Under the pieces are notes generated by a model that had not been told where the DNA came from, ran no database searches, and worked only from the letters and a program-made list of their open reading frames with translations. Of a DNA stretch of 64,000 nucleotides, positions 10,694 to 22,585 are shown piece after piece. Source of the DNA: Pythium myriotylum (taxonomy: Eukaryota > Oomycota > Peronosporomycetes > Pythiales > Pythiaceae); contig JALJCQ010000030.1 of the NCBI GenBank assembly GCA_023091665.1, positions 3,226,501 through 3,290,500 of the forward strand. Reading direction: 5' to 3'. Both the position numbers and the translations under genes were made by a program. Every line of letters begins with the position of its first letter. The first letter of the stretch is position 1.

Positions 10694-12798
10694 TTATTCC
10701 ACCTTGATGTTTCGGTAGATTCGCTTGGTGAAGACACTGCTACCAAAGTAGCCGATTGTGCCAGTCATGATGAAGAACGCAAAGCAGAAAAGACTCCTAC
10801 AGCACATCAGTGTCAGATAACACGCTACGATGGTGACACCATCACCATTCAACTTACATGTAGCCGAAGTAGAAGCACGTTTGCAGGAAACCCGACATGT
10901 TGGTCTTGAAGAAGTAGAAGTAGATCGCGTACAAAAACACATAGGCCGCCGTGCTACCCGCCGCAGCAAACGATGTCCAGTGCCAGCGGTAGTTCTCCGA
11001 GTTGAGCAGGAAATATGTGCACACGATCGTGACGCAAAGCGTGACGACGCACAGAATGAGGAACACGAGTAGCATGAAACCGTAGACGTAGTAGAACTTG
11101 TAGTTCCAGAACGAGGCGAAGATAAAGTACATCTCAATGAAGATAGAACCGAACGGAAGGATGCCGGTTAGTGCGATCATCACAGGTGGGCGCAGATACC
11201 AACGCGCCTCAGGAACCTCACGAGGGAACTTGTTGACTCGGCATGGGAAGCCTCGCTTGGCGGCACCGTGGCGACCCAAGATTGTGCCCAGCACAGCTAG
11301 CGGGCACGAGACAAAGAACCACACCAGAATCACCTGAACGATTGTGACGAACGGAATCGCGTAGGTCGTACCATACGTTACAGCGAGCGCATTGATGAAG
11401 AAGACTGTCACGAAAATCACCGTGGGCAGCAACGATGACGACATGATCATTGCACGAATCCAGTCTTTTGAGACACGCGGGTAGAAGAACTGGTGGTAAA
11501 AGGCACCGCTGGCGTAGCCGTTCGCGAGTGACGAGAAGGCGTAGACCGTGAGGCCTACCGAGACGACACCGCCAGGCTGCATGTACAACGATGAGATGAT
11601 TGCGATCAGCATCAAGAAGGCTGACAGCACAAGAAGCTGGGCACCCGTGCCGATCAGCGCGCAGAACAGAAGTAGGTACGGCGGTGCGCGGAACACGTCG
11701 CCGTGAAGCAGTTTCCAACCAGAGTTGGCATCCTCCTTCAGCAGCGTGCTCTTTCCGTCCAGCATGAGCTCCTCGGCATCGTCCTCGGCGAACTTGGCAT
11801 AGTCATTCTTGAGTGTGCGCAGCAGAATCAGCGCGACGAGACCGCAGAGGAAGATCACCATCATGAACGAGTTGAAGATCGAGAACCAGTGGATTTGGTG
11901 CTCAAAGAACTCATCCTCAAGGTAACGGTCGAATCGATTCTCGAAGGGGATGTCGGTCTTGGACCATGTGACCTCGTACGTGAATTCAACTTTCCTACAT
12001 GGAGACAAGAGCCGTCACATTAGCGATGCACACCACGGCCGACAGCCAAGGAGTGGCACCCACTTGTTGGAGGCAATCGAGGTCATGACATCGGAATACG
12101 TGAGGTTCACGTGGATAATGTGCATGCCGTTGTACGAGATCGAGTACTTTTTGTGCGTGTAGAGCACGCGCGTGCCCACTGGATATTGCTTGAGCAGCTC
12201 CGGGTCATCGTCCGCCTTCATGATCTTACCCACAAGACCCCACACGGGAAGATCGTCCACGTTCATCTGATACCAGTAATGTTCGTCCACCTAAACGCCC
12301 GAAACACCGATTAGATATCCACGTCGACAGCCGTTCATACGCCGCGAGCAACTCGTACCGCTGCGCCAAACTTGAGCGCATCAGCGTCGCTCAGCGTCTG
12401 CGAGCAGAGCGTGGTCTTGGCCGTATCCACGCCGAACTTGGCCGCCATGCCCGAGTGGTACAGTTCGTTGCCTTCGAGGATCTCGCCAATACCGAGGGCG
12501 TGGGCCTCGGGCTCTTCCAGCCCAGCAGCCTTACAGAACGGCAGCGAGTTGTACGTGTACGTCTCCTGCGGGTTATTGAACGGGCCGATCTTGTTGACCC
12601 AAATCACGACCTCGTCGCCGACGGCATACTAGTTGGATCACCACAACTCTGTCAATATCCTCGATTTGCCGCCGCCAATTGCAGCTCCAGAGACGCCGAA
12701 AGCGCGCGCACCTCATGGTTCTCGACGTCGGCAAGCGCGCGCGGCGCCAGCAGCGCCAGGGCGCTGAGAAGCAGCGTGGATGTCAGTCGCCACCACAT
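10694..12798 (-). CDS. TM9/EMP70 (nonaspanin) family protein
   Basis: Five exons (12798-12712, 12628-12359, 12290-12064, 11994-10858, 10796-10694) with introns of 83, 68, 69 and 61 nt give 607 residues. Exon 1 encodes a signal peptide (about residues 1-23, Leu/Ala-rich, ending in ALA). The luminal domain carries family signatures (WVNKIGPFNNPQETYTY, LCSQTLSDADALKF, KVEFTYEVTW). The membrane half has nine hydrophobic segments, starting at HWFSIFNSFMMVIFLCGLV and including the conserved HGDVFRAP segment. The C-terminus is RIYRNIKVE, matching the family's K-x-D/E Golgi/COPI retention signal. It is expected to act in Golgi/endosome sorting of membrane proteins with glycine-rich transmembrane domains. 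All exons close in frame. Confidence 0.93.
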
Positions 12799-13483
12799 GG
12801 TGCCCAGCGAAATCTATCGATTGCGGGGCCGTTCCGGACTCAATCGACGCGGGAGTGCCACCGATCGACAGCTCGTGGAACGCGCTACGCGGTGGGCGAG
12901 AGATCTGGCGCGGGAGGAGGCTCGCTCGGGCGTCAGGTCGCGGCGCCGCTGAGGAGATCCGAGGCAACGGTGACGGGCGACTGTCCCTCCGCTTTCCACG
13001 TTGCAAAGCTGGTCCCGCTCTCTTCAACCGGGCGAGGGGCTGTAAATATGAGGGTTTTTACGACAATGGAGAGAGTAATTACGTGAAGTCCAGAATGGGT
13101 GCGAGTTGGCGAGATGCGATTGGCTGATTCGTATTAGTGACTATAAGGGTAGTGACTGTAGCCATTTCCGGCGCCGATCTGGCGAGCAGCGCAGTGCCGG
13201 AACACGCAGCAGCCACTGCATACGACGAGGCGAGGAGCTCCATGGGGCATGGAATACGCAAAGTGGGGGAATGGAAATGGGCAAACTGACCATCATGACT
13301 GATATTGTCTAAATAATACTCGACTGGCAGCTCTCTCGTTCGGCTGCGACTGCAAAATCGTCTCCACACTACTGATACACGCTACTCACGGCCACTACAA
13401 ATACGACATCGAGTGGGTCTATAAAAACCACATCCACATGGGTGGAGTGGGGGGGAGGGGAGGGGGGGGGGGAAGTCTCAGGT
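12799..13483. other. Intergenic, upstream of TM9 gene
   Basis: There is no convincing gene here. The region holds the promoter of the TM9 gene and the 3' flank of the next gene. A purine-rich G tract with a few A interruptions lies at 13441-13473, just past the GH5 stop codon. Confidence 0.5.
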
Positions 13484-15402
13484 TCAGCTGTCCGTCTTCT
13501 TCTCGGTGATGACCTCGAAGCATGGAAGTGGCTTGAGGTCGGGCATCGAGTCCATCGGGGTGAACGCGTTCAGGAACTCGTTGTTTGGGTTGAGCCAGTC
13601 GTCGTTGAGCAAGCCTTCGGTGAACGTCCCCTTTTGGTTGGCCGGGTTGTACTCGTACTTACTCTCCGGGTTCAGCGACCACATGAAGCCGCCGGCGTAG
13701 TTCTTGCTCATCATGACTCGAATGGTTAAGTCGGTCGTGCGCTTGGTCGTTTTCATCGGGTGCGCATCTTTGGCATAAAGCCCCGCAAACTCCCCAAGAA
13801 CCAGCGCGTCCTTTCGTTCCTCAGCGAGGTAGCCGAACATGTCGAACATCGTCGCCTCGATGCGGCTATACAGCGCGTCGTCGCTGAGTTCCACGTACTG
13901 AGAGAAATCGTCGGTCGTGCCGGCACCATAGAAGTACTTCTGCGGCGCAACAGCGCTCGTGTAGTAGTGCGGCGCCCACACAAGCTTGTTCTCGATCGTA
14001 AACTTCGGTCTCGCCGTTTTGGCATCCTGAAGTCCACCTCCCCACCAGTCGTAGTACTCCATCGTCTGGCCGTCTAGTGTGATCGTTCGGACACCTACGA
14101 CTCCCTCCACGAACGCGAGCCAGTTGGGGCAGTTGCCGTGCATGACCTTGGCAATCTTCTCAGCACCAATTACGAAGTCAGCGTCCGTTCCTGTCCCCCA
14201 CTCGGCCTTCTCTGGCTCGTTCTTGAGATCAACACCGATGATGTTCCAGTAGTCTTCGCCGCACAGCTCCTTCGAAAGTGTGTCCATAGCTCCGAGGAAC
14301 GTCTCTTGGCTGATGCCCGCGGCCAAGTCGAACCAGTTGTCGCCCGACTTGGTGTTGGTGAGACGGTGCATACTGATCATGACGCCAATCTTTCGGAAAG
14401 CGAGGGCCTGTACGATCGACTGGATCGACGTGATGAAGTTCTTCAAGTTCAGTGCCCGGTTGGTTGCCTTGTTCACGAGTCCCTCGGCCGGTGGGGTGTT
14501 CTTGAGAATGTTCTCCACCGAAATGGGAAGTCGCACGGCGTTGAACTTGTGGCGCGACAAGAACGACGCAATCTCGTACTGTACAGAATCAAGAAAAACA
14601 AATGGTGAGCGTCGATGCCCACATCTCTAAACTGGGAGCCGCACGTACCGCACTGGTGCCGTTGTCGTCGTTCTCCCAGAGCCCGAAAGGGATGGCGACC
14701 GACGTGTCCATGCCGAACCAGTTGATGCCCTTGATCTGGAAGGGCACTTCGGTACCGTTCTTCGAGACGGCGTAGAATCGTCCGTTCTTGCTCTGGTAGT
14801 CGGGCATCTCACACTCTGCACAGACCACACGGGAACAACAAATCAGCACCGTGCCACCCTATCATTCCTGTCGAAAATGCGAACGCACTCTTGTTTGTGA
14901 GCTTGTAGCTCTTCGGGTTGCCGATCTGTCCGTCGTCTTCGATGGCGTCGCCGCTCGGCGTCGTCCCGTTGTCTTTGATCTTCCTTCCGTTCTGCGCAGC
15001 CTTCTCGAACAGGTGCACGCGCGCCATCTTGGCCTCGCGCGCCTCCACGGCCTTGGTGGCCATCAAATACGTCGAGCCGAAGAGCAATAGCAGCACGAGC
15101 AGCACGCCCGGCCAGCGCATGTAGCTGCCTTTGTAGTCGGACCGCCTCTCCTTGCCGTTGCCCTCCTTCTTGATGACGATGCGGATGTGGCGCGGTTCGT
15201 CATTGTTGGTGCTCGACGCCGCCGTGGTCTCGCTCGTGTTGTGGACCATTTGCGAGTACTGCGTGCGCTGGCCTAGCACGGCGCCGTCGCCCGTGGGCTT
15301 GGGCAGCCCCGGACCGAGCGACATGAGCGCCGTGATGCGCCATGGCCCGAGGTCGTCCGAGCGTTTGGGCTCCGACGCGCGCCAAGTGTTCTCGCCCAGC
15401 AT
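13484..15402 (-). CDS. Membrane-anchored GH5 glycoside hydrolase, copy 1
   Basis: Exons 15402-14889, 14815-14649 and 14578-13484 (introns 73 and 70 nt) give 591 residues. The start chosen is the ATG at 15402. Residues 1-95 are a hydrophilic cytoplasmic part, followed by one membrane segment (MRWPGVLLVLLLLFGSTYLM) and no cleavable signal, so it is a type II membrane protein. The catalytic domain begins at YQSKNGRFYAVSKNGTEV. It contains the GH5 acid/base motif (IGVDLKNEP, Glu of NEP) and nucleophile motif (LVLGEFAG). The family includes endoglucanases, exo-beta-1,3-glucanases and mannanases; the substrate cannot be assigned. Oomycete walls contain cellulose and beta-1,3-glucan, so wall remodelling is plausible. 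It is a tandem paralogue of the next gene, sharing the intron before YEIASF. Confidence 0.88.
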
Positions 15403-15997
15403 CGCCACAATGCCAGTGACGCGGATGTCACGCCGACGCGGCCGTTGACGTTTGGGCTTTCGCTGTCTTCCATACGCGGCCAGCAGAAGCCAGCGGGGAA
15501 GAGGCAGATGGTCATCGCCATTGAGCTCTCCCCCGCCGAAAAGCTCTCCTTTACATGGTTACCTCGTGTCGGATTGGCTATAAAGGCTTGTATAAGGAAC
15601 ACGATTGGATGAAACCCCTTGGGAGGATATCGTTGATATGCGAACCGACTAGTTTTTTGCTGCGATGCTTTGAGATTCTTGGGCGGCCTTCAAGATCCCG
15701 TCCTGCGACCATGGATGAACTCGGCGGAAGTGCCACATTGGTGGTCTCTTCGAGACGCATCCTATCCATGGTCTCCGCTTCAGAATCCAGCAGGGATCAA
15801 CGATTCTCTACCAAGGCCAAATAATTGCATGCTTTTGCCAAAAGCTCACCCACCATTCCCAGCTTTTGTGTATGCACGTGTACATTAGTTTTGTCTTTTT
15901 TGTTCATTGGTAGTGTTGGAGGGAGTGAACAGCTAGGGTCCGTCTAGGCGGCCGTGGCAGATCGTTCGTGGGGCATGGACGAGTCATTTCAGGGCCT
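15403..15997. other. Intergenic between GH5 paralogues
   Basis: No gene is supported. A minus-strand ATG at about 15471 opens a short different frame (MEDSESPNVNGRVGV) that could be an alternative first exon of GH5 copy 1 if an unseen intron joins it; no good splice pair was found. Confidence 0.4.
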
Positions 15998-17924
15998 CTA
16001 ACTCTGAGCCTTGGGGAAGCAAGGGAACATCTTCAGGTCCTTGATCTTGTCCATGGCGGACATGCCTTGCAAAAATTCCTTGTCAGGGGACAGCCAGTCG
16101 TCCAAGAGGAGACCTTCGGTGAACGTGCCGTAGGTATCGGCAGGGTTGTACTGGTACGCACTCTCCGGGTTCAAGGACCACATGTAGCCGCCTGCCATTT
16201 CGGATGAGATCATGGCTTCAATGGTGAAGTCCGTCGTACGCTTGGTGGTCTTCAACGGATGGGCATCAGTGGCATACAGACCGGCAAATTCGCCCATGAC
16301 AACGGCCGACTGTCTGAGCATGGACAAGTAGCCAAACTGGTCCATGAAGGTCGCGTTCACGTTGTAACGCAAGTCATCGTCGCTGAGCTCAACGTAGTTG
16401 GTGAGCACCCCGTTCGCGCCTGCCGTGCCTCCGCCGTACAAGTACCACTGTGGCGTGACACCAGTGTTGTAGTAGTGCGGCGAGTAAACAACCTTGTTAT
16501 CGACGTTCAACTTCACCGGATCAGAGCCAGCGTTCTGGAGACCTCCACCCCACCAATCGAAGTATGACTTCTTCTCGCCGCGTAGAGTAAATGAGTGCTG
16601 ACCGTTGACTCCTTCGACGAAGGCAAGCCAGTTGGGGCATCCCTTAAGCATGCGGTTACCGATTAGGGTCGCACCCTTCTGCCAGTCGGGAGCCGTGCCA
16701 CCCCAAGAGCACTCGTGCGGCTCGTTCTTCAGGTCGAGACCGATAATGTTCCAGTAATCCTCACTGCAGAGATTCGACGTGATGATATCGACGGCTTTGA
16801 GGAAGTCATCCTCGGTGACACCGAGCTCGGCACTGTACCACGCGCCACCGGATTTCCGTGTATCCAGCGTGTGCAAACTGATCAAGACCGTGACTTTACG
16901 GTACGCGAGCGTTTGGATGATGCTCTTGAGCGTCGACATGTAGTCCGTGATGTTGATCGCGCGGTTCGAGTTGAGGTTGATGAGGTTCTTCTGCGGGGCC
17001 AGGTTGCTCAACACACTCTTGATGCAGATGGGCAGGCGCACACTATTGAACTTGTTGCGAGCCAAGAACGACGCAATTTCATACTAAACAAATCAATGTC
17101 AACTCTGACGAATCTGCGAACAAAAGGGAGCTTGTGGGTGTGGACTTACCGCGGTTGTGCCGTTGTTGGAGTTCTCCCAGAGTCCGAACGGAATGGCATT
17201 ACCACTAGACAATCAACCCCGTGAGCCGAGCCATGCTCTCCATGAGAAAAGAAAGAGGCAAAAAAGACTAACGTTTCCATGCCGAACCAGTTCGTGCCCT
17301 TGATGCCGACCGCGACTTCCGTGCCGTTGGCCGACACGGCGTAGATCTGGCCGTTCTTGCTCTGGTAGTTGGGCAGCTCGCAGCCCATGCTCGGGTACTT
17401 CTTTGGGTTGCCGACCTGGCCGTCGTCGTCGATGAGGTCCGTGGTGCTGTTGAGGCCGTCTTGGATCTTGCGGCTGTTCTGCAGGTTGAACTCGTACTGG
17501 GTCTCAATTTTCTTGGCGTCGTCGTGCGCCTTCATGGAGGCGAGCGTGATCAGCGCGACCGCCGCACCGAGAATCCCAAGCAGCAGCAGGATCCCGGGCC
17601 AGGTCTAAACAATCATAATCACCACCATCGTCAGCACGGTCCCGTCCTTTCTTTTCAGGGATTTTTGCTTCCTGCGAGACTCACCCGGATGCGGCCCTTG
17701 TAGTCGGCCTTGCGCTCGGGCGGCGCGCCGTCGTCGGGCTCCATGGCCGTGATCACGAACTCGGTCTGCCGCTGCGCGCCGTAGGAGAACGTGCCGCGCC
17801 CCGAGTCCGAGAGGTGGTTCATGTCCTCGGACTGGCGGTGGATGCCCGCGGGGAACTCGCTGTTCTGGAACGTGGCGCGCGAGCCGGACGCCGTGCCGCG
17901 GAGCGGAGCCGTGTCGTCGTCCAT
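15998..17924 (-). CDS. Membrane-anchored GH5 glycoside hydrolase, copy 2
   Basis: Exons 17924-17685, 17604-17273, 17204-17150 and 17083-15998 (introns 80, 68 and 66 nt) give 570 residues. The second intron uses a GTTAGT donor, weaker than its neighbours. The start is the ATG at 17924 (MDDDTAPLRG). A cytoplasmic head of about 80 residues is followed by a membrane segment (TWPGILLLLGILGAAVALIT) that starts exactly at the first exon junction. The catalytic domain keeps the GH5 acid/base motif (IGLDLKNEP) and nucleophile motif (VVMGEFAGLYATDAHPLKTT). It matches copy 1 along its whole length and shares the last intron position (A|YEIASF). This shows a tandem duplication followed by gain or loss of other introns. 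Substrate is unknown. Confidence 0.88.
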
Positions 17925-18820
17925 GGCGAGCGCAAGATACGAGAATGACACGGGAGGTACGCGGAGAGCCGAGGGTGGGAAGTTTCGCGTTGGTTTCTTT
18001 CTGCCGCCCCCCACGCCAACGTTGGTGCAGTTGGTTCTATTGGTGAGGACCCCGACTGGGCGACGATCTGACTTTTGGACACTCGACACGAGAGAGCACC
18101 GAAGAAACGGCAGCGACACCACGCCAGCGGGGGAATATTTCCCAGTATGGGAAGTAAAATACCGTCCTTTTTGCACCGGGCTTCTGAGTCCACCTGGCTG
18201 ACTTTCTGAGTCCGGCCATGCGACATTGAAGGCTGCTCTTGACACATAGGGGAGGGCTAGGGTCCGACTGGCCCGTAGAGAGAGAGGGGAAAATTTTCAC
18301 GCTCGAAGCTGTTACGAAATACCGGTATCCATACCGGTACGTGCACTGATCCGGATCTCTCGCCTTTCTCGTCAATGGGGGGGATGCTTGTCATTGGGGG
18401 CTGTACCCATGATGATATGAGAGGCAGCGGGCCTTGCGATCCGCTGGTCTCGCAGTGGTAGATGACGGAGGGAGATCCGCCTCGATCCAGTGAGTGGCGT
18501 GTGGCTCCCGACCTCGTTGACGAGGCCTCTACGCTCCCAGTCGACCGTAGAAGCCTGGCAGATGAGACCGGCCAGGGGGGCCTGTGACCAGTGTATTAAA
18601 GCCCTAATATATCTAGAGGCGCGGCCGCCTTCCGGTTTGTCTGCTTGCTGATGCATCCATCTTATCGGATGTACCGGCGTGTTGATGGATTCCTTCCCTC
18701 GCCGACGTGGTGGCGAGCGTCACATTGAAGTGCCTTCTTGGCTGCGCTCAATTGGGCAAGGGGAGGAGGAGTAGATGAATCTCGTGTTCAACGAAAACGC
18801 AGAATCCACTCTATTCACAT
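17925..18820. other. Intergenic, no gene seen
   Basis: This is an AT/GC-mixed spacer of about 0.9 kb between the GH5 pair and the Myb gene. Short palindromic motifs such as ACCGGTATCCATACCGGTAC (about 18321-18340) are visible. Open frames here are short and unlike known proteins. Confidence 0.5.
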
Positions 18821-19513
18821 TTAGACGATCGAGCTCTGGTCCAGGTGGAGCGACCCAAGAGGCTCAACCAGACATTCGTTCACGACAGCCAGGCATTCCT
18901 CGAGCGTCGGGAGCGGACTGCTCGGAGTGAGCTGCTCCTCGCTGCGCAGTGGCAGCGGCTCGAATTCGCCCCCTTCGCTTGTGTAATCCAGCTCAAAATC
19001 GCTCTCGATGTCCTCGTCCTCCTGCTTGCCTTCCCCTGTGTCGGGGCTCGCAGTCAGGGACGACCGCGCCGAGTTGGTGCTGTCCTCTTGTTGGACGCGC
19101 CGTCGCCTGCGCACGGTCGGCTTGGACCGCGTGGGCGAGCCGGCGAGCATGCCTGTCTCTCGCTTCCACCACTGCTCGACCTCGGCGTCGATCTTGTGAT
19201 CGCGACGCACCAAACGCGGGTGGGCGGTCTTGAGCCCTCTCGCACGACGCTCGACCTTCTCCATGTACTTTTGCGCGTGGGTCTGGACCTGGCGGATCGA
19301 CCGCGTTCCGACATGGAGCGTGATGGACTTCCAGGGCCCGTGCGGGTACATTTTGAGTGCCTCGAGGAATCGAGCGTGCTCCTCCTCGGTCCAAACGCCT
19401 TTGCCTGTGGAGTTGCTCGCGGGGCTGACAGCCTGGTAGTCGGAGGACGAGGACTCTCGCATCGCGAGCGACGGCTCGGGCGAAGACGGCATGGACAATC
19501 GCATCGGCTGCAT
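18821..19513 (-). CDS. SHAQKY-type single-repeat Myb transcription factor
   Basis: The single exon shown gives 230 residues from the ATG at 19513. The frame stays open upstream to 19642 without another ATG, so a 5' exon may exist. Residues about 44-95 are a Myb repeat: GVWTEEEHARFLEALKMYPH, GPWKSITLHVGTRSIRQVQT, then HAQKYMEK. The last element is the T/SHAQKYF signature of plant CCA1/MYB1R-like proteins, which bind DNA through one repeat. The Myb repeat is followed by basic stretches (RRRARGLKT, RSKPTVRRRRR) that could be nuclear signals. The C-terminal third is acidic. Oomycetes have SHAQKY Mybs linked to development in published work on the group; a specific role here is not known. Confidence 0.88.
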   Translation of the reverse strand: MQPMRLSMPSSPEPSLAMRESSSSDYQAVSPASNSTGKGVWTEEEHARFLEALKMYPHGPWKSITLHVGTRSIRQVQTHAQKYMEKVERRARGLKTAHPRLVRRDHKIDAEVEQWWKRETGMLAGSPTRSKPTVRRRRRVQQEDSTNSARSSLTASPDTGEGKQEDEDIESDFELDYTSEGGEFEPLPLRSEEQLTPSSPLPTLEECLAVVNECLVEPLGSLHLDQSSIV

Positions 19514-21436
19514 CGCTGTTTGAGGGTACCGCGGAGGTGTTTGCCTGTCGGTGGGAAACGAAATGACCGAGTTGAGTAGAAGCTGCAAGTCAGCGGTGGA
19601 CGGGGATGGGCGTGCACCAGGCAGTAGAAGGCGAACACCCACGGGTGATGATTGAGCGTGAGTTACGGGACAAAGCCATCGCGGTTGCTACGATCACGAA
19701 CGCTTGGCTGATGGGATGGATAGTCTCTCGCCCCCGCTAGCCATCCCGAGCCTCTGCCAGAGGCTCTCGCGACGACGCGACGCGTTTCACTGGCTGGGCC
19801 CGCAGCCGCGTGCTCAGACTGGGGGCACACGTGGGATATGCCACGCGACAAGCCCGCAGTCGTCAAACGCGTGCGGACGGACTGATCAATCTCTCCGACG
19901 CTTCTTTCGCTTGTTGCGACTTAGCGAGTCTGGCTACTCGGTCGGTCAAGGAAGATGATCCACGATTGCTCGTCCTGAGTTCCCTCGAAGAGTTGACCCG
20001 TTCCAATCCCGCCGACAACCGTCTCTCGCCCGCGTGGCCCTGCTCGAGCGACTGTCGTGTGGCTTGAGCGTGGCTCTTCTCTGCCAAGTGCAACTCGTGT
20101 CGAGAAACCATCCTTACCCACCCTACTCGAACCCAGCAGAAAATTTAAGGACCGTGGCTCGTGACGTCGCGGCCACATGACGCGAACACGAGACAAGCGA
20201 CGTGGCACAAATAGACCGAGCAAGAGAGAGAGAGAGCGAGCCAGCGAGCCGCGGAAGAAAATGGCGGGCGCTTGGTTCATCCGACACCGGCCCGGCGTGT
20301 CCCAGCGTCGAGAGCGATCCCGAGGATCTGACAGACATGCCCACCTGGCGACCGTGCCGAAGCCATCACGTGTGGGAGACCGGGCTCTCCGGCTCGATCG
20401 AGCAACCGGCGAGATCTCCCCAGCGAGCGTGAGGGAGATACCGAGCGGCGACAAGTGGCTTCGCCGCTCAATAATTCGGTGGAAATTTAGTTCGCCGCGT
20501 TGACAAGTCGCGACATGTTGTCGAGCTCTTCAACTGTCGATGCGTCGTGATGGGCGCCAGGGTCTCAACCATTTGGAGCGAGGAGCTCCTCACTGGCTGG
20601 TCTCAAGGAGACAGCAGACCATCACTCTGCACTCCCTCGTCCGACTGTCCGACTCAGTCGACGAGTTGCAAAAGAGGGTGAGGGAGACGCGCCACGAGAA
20701 ACACATTTCGGCGACGATGGACATTTCGCGTTTACGTTTACAGCAAGCCTTCACCCGGCTCAGAGGATGAGGTGAACGGTAGTTAGTAACGCGTTGTGGG
20801 TGTTTAGCATGCGGTGGGTGTGGATAACTTCGACGTGATCTCCAACTCGGAGCCCCAGGCTCGTTCTTTATTTTTTTGTACGAAGCTGAGGCTTGGCTCT
20901 GAATTGCACCCGATGACACGCAGTTTGCGTCCATGCAGCATTGCTCAGCACTCGATATGATGACAAGCTCCAAAGGTTTAGGTCAGAGTGTGTTTCTAGA
21001 CTTCCGAGACATTGCTGCACCGAGATTGCGCTCATGACGCGAGGCTCGGCAAGCGTGTTCAAGTGGTGCGGATTAGTTAAATGTGACCCAAGTCAATTAA
21101 TTTCGAATGTGGCCAGTAAGTCGGACACAGATCGACCAGCGAGACCACTGTCGGCCATTGCCAAGAGCAAACGGAGAGATATTGCCCACAAATCAAACAA
21201 GACGCAAAAACAAGCACAGTAATCTCCTCTGGGATCTATAGATAATCCAAGCGTGCCACGAATAGATCCGCTGCTCCCGAGAATTAAAAGTTATAAGAAC
21301 GGAGAGACAATAGTGACGAATAGCATTTTCCAGCAGCCGCAACGTAGTTGGAGCTAAGAGCAGCTATCTGACAAGATCACACTCTGTGCTTGAAGGCCTA
21401 ATGACTACGCATCTCGCCTGTGATTAATTCGCCATA
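19514..21436. other. Gene-free spacer, left edge of a gene-poor island
   Basis: This is 1.9 kb with only short, compositionally odd frames on both strands. Nothing could be linked to a protein family. Confidence 0.5.
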
Positions 21437-22585
21437 TCATAAACTTATAATCTCTTCCTCCACCTCTCCACTGGCCTCTTGCTGGATCACTTGATGAGCC
21501 GTGGAAGTTGGGTCTTTCTCAGTGAAATCAATGTGCGCCACTGCAACGCTCCGCTCGACGATCGCTTGAATCCTCTCGATTCCGCCTCCGTCTACGAGCA
21601 CCGCATCTTGCAGAACTCTAGCAACGTCTTCGAGGCTGTCGAGCAGGCAAGCGAAGGAGCTCACATAATCCAAACCCCGGTCATACCTCGTAATCAGACC
21701 GGTGCTATCGAAATGGAAGACCTCTCGGCTTGGGTAGCGAATCGACGAGCCAACGAGCCGCTTGACAAATCGAGAATCCTGCATCGCCTGGGGATACCGA
21801 CTCTGCAGAGCGTTGAGCGTCAATTTCCCGCTAAAAGTGCCGATGGCGAGAATAATGGGTTCTTCTGCGGATCCGTGGCAGCTAATACATGTCAACGTAA
21901 GGCGTGGAGATTGATGCCATGCCGAGAACTTCTTCCACTCATCCACAAATTCTTCCACGCCGTTCGTGTCGAAGTGGCCGAACTGCATTGCTGGAGCTAA
22001 CGCTGTCTTGACGAAGTGTTCCTGACGGTCGATGAGAAGTTGCTGCCGCTGCCTTAGAAATGCCGCTCGTTCCTGAGCCTGTCGGGGGGTTCGGGTCATC
22101 ACGAGCGAAGGGTCATCCGCCAAGTCGAGCGCAGCGAGCTCCGAGTCGGGAGGGGTCTTCGTCAATATCCATCCGTGCTGGAACGCCCCGAAATATTCCA
22201 CAACGACTTCGACCGACTTTTGCAACAATAATTTCCGTTCCACGTTGCGCTTCGTCTCAAGGATTTGTCGTTGCACGTTGAGGTCGGCGATATCCTGTCG
22301 AAGACCGTTCACATCAAGTCGTAGCCGATCCTCCAGTGTCTGCAGGCGGTCGCGCAAGCGTCGGAGCCCTCGCGGGAACCGTCTGGGCCGCTGCTTGGAG
22401 GGTTGCGCCTCAGTGCCCACCGTCTCTCGCGCACTCGCTTCAGTGTCCTCCACGTCGTTTTGCTGGTCCGCCGTCGCGACACGAGTGACTAGAGATCGAT
22501 CCGCAGGTGCCAACCCCACCAACGGTCGCTGCGATTGGCGACCACTCTGCGACGTCACGTCCGACTGCGCACGCGTGCGCACCAT
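21437..22585 (-). CDS. bZIP-like protein, copy A
   Basis: A single exon of 382 residues from the ATG at 22585. After a hydrophilic N-terminus there is an Arg-rich stretch (RPRRFPRGLRRLRDRLQTLE) running into a leucine-heptad helix (DRLRLDVNGLRQDIADLNVQ), about residues 67-115. A C-terminal globular domain follows (VVVEYFGAFQHGW, VEEFVDEWKKFS, YPSREVFHFDSTGLITRYD). The basic-region/zipper plus this C-terminal domain is the layout I know from oomycete bZIP transcription factors. The expected Asn of the basic region aligns with Gly, so classical bZIP DNA binding is doubtful. It is related to the loci at 27114, 28990, 30145 and 32145. It is longer than copies B and C, with an extended tail. Confidence 0.7.
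   Translation of the reverse strand: MVRTRAQSDVTSQSGRQSQRPLVGLAPADRSLVTRVATADQQNDVEDTEASARETVGTEAQPSKQRPRRFPRGLRRLRDRLQTLEDRLRLDVNGLRQDIADLNVQRQILETKRNVERKLLLQKSVEVVVEYFGAFQHGWILTKTPPDSELAALDLADDPSLVMTRTPRQAQERAAFLRQRQQLLIDRQEHFVKTALAPAMQFGHFDTNGVEEFVDEWKKFSAWHQSPRLTLTCISCHGSAEEPIILAIGTFSGKLTLNALQSRYPQAMQDSRFVKRLVGSSIRYPSREVFHFDSTGLITRYDRGLDYVSSFACLLDSLEDVARVLQDAVLVDGGGIERIQAIVERSVAVAHIDFTEKDPTSTAHQVIQQEASGEVEEEIISL

Noticed and set aside
18300..18345. Palindromic ACCGGTA motifs considered as an operator
   Set aside because: Similar motifs recur near 41530-41640, but nothing links them to a gene or factor, so no site is called.
18845..19579. Plus-strand frame of 244 codons
   Set aside because: Antisense to the Myb gene; no ATG in a sensible place and no family features.
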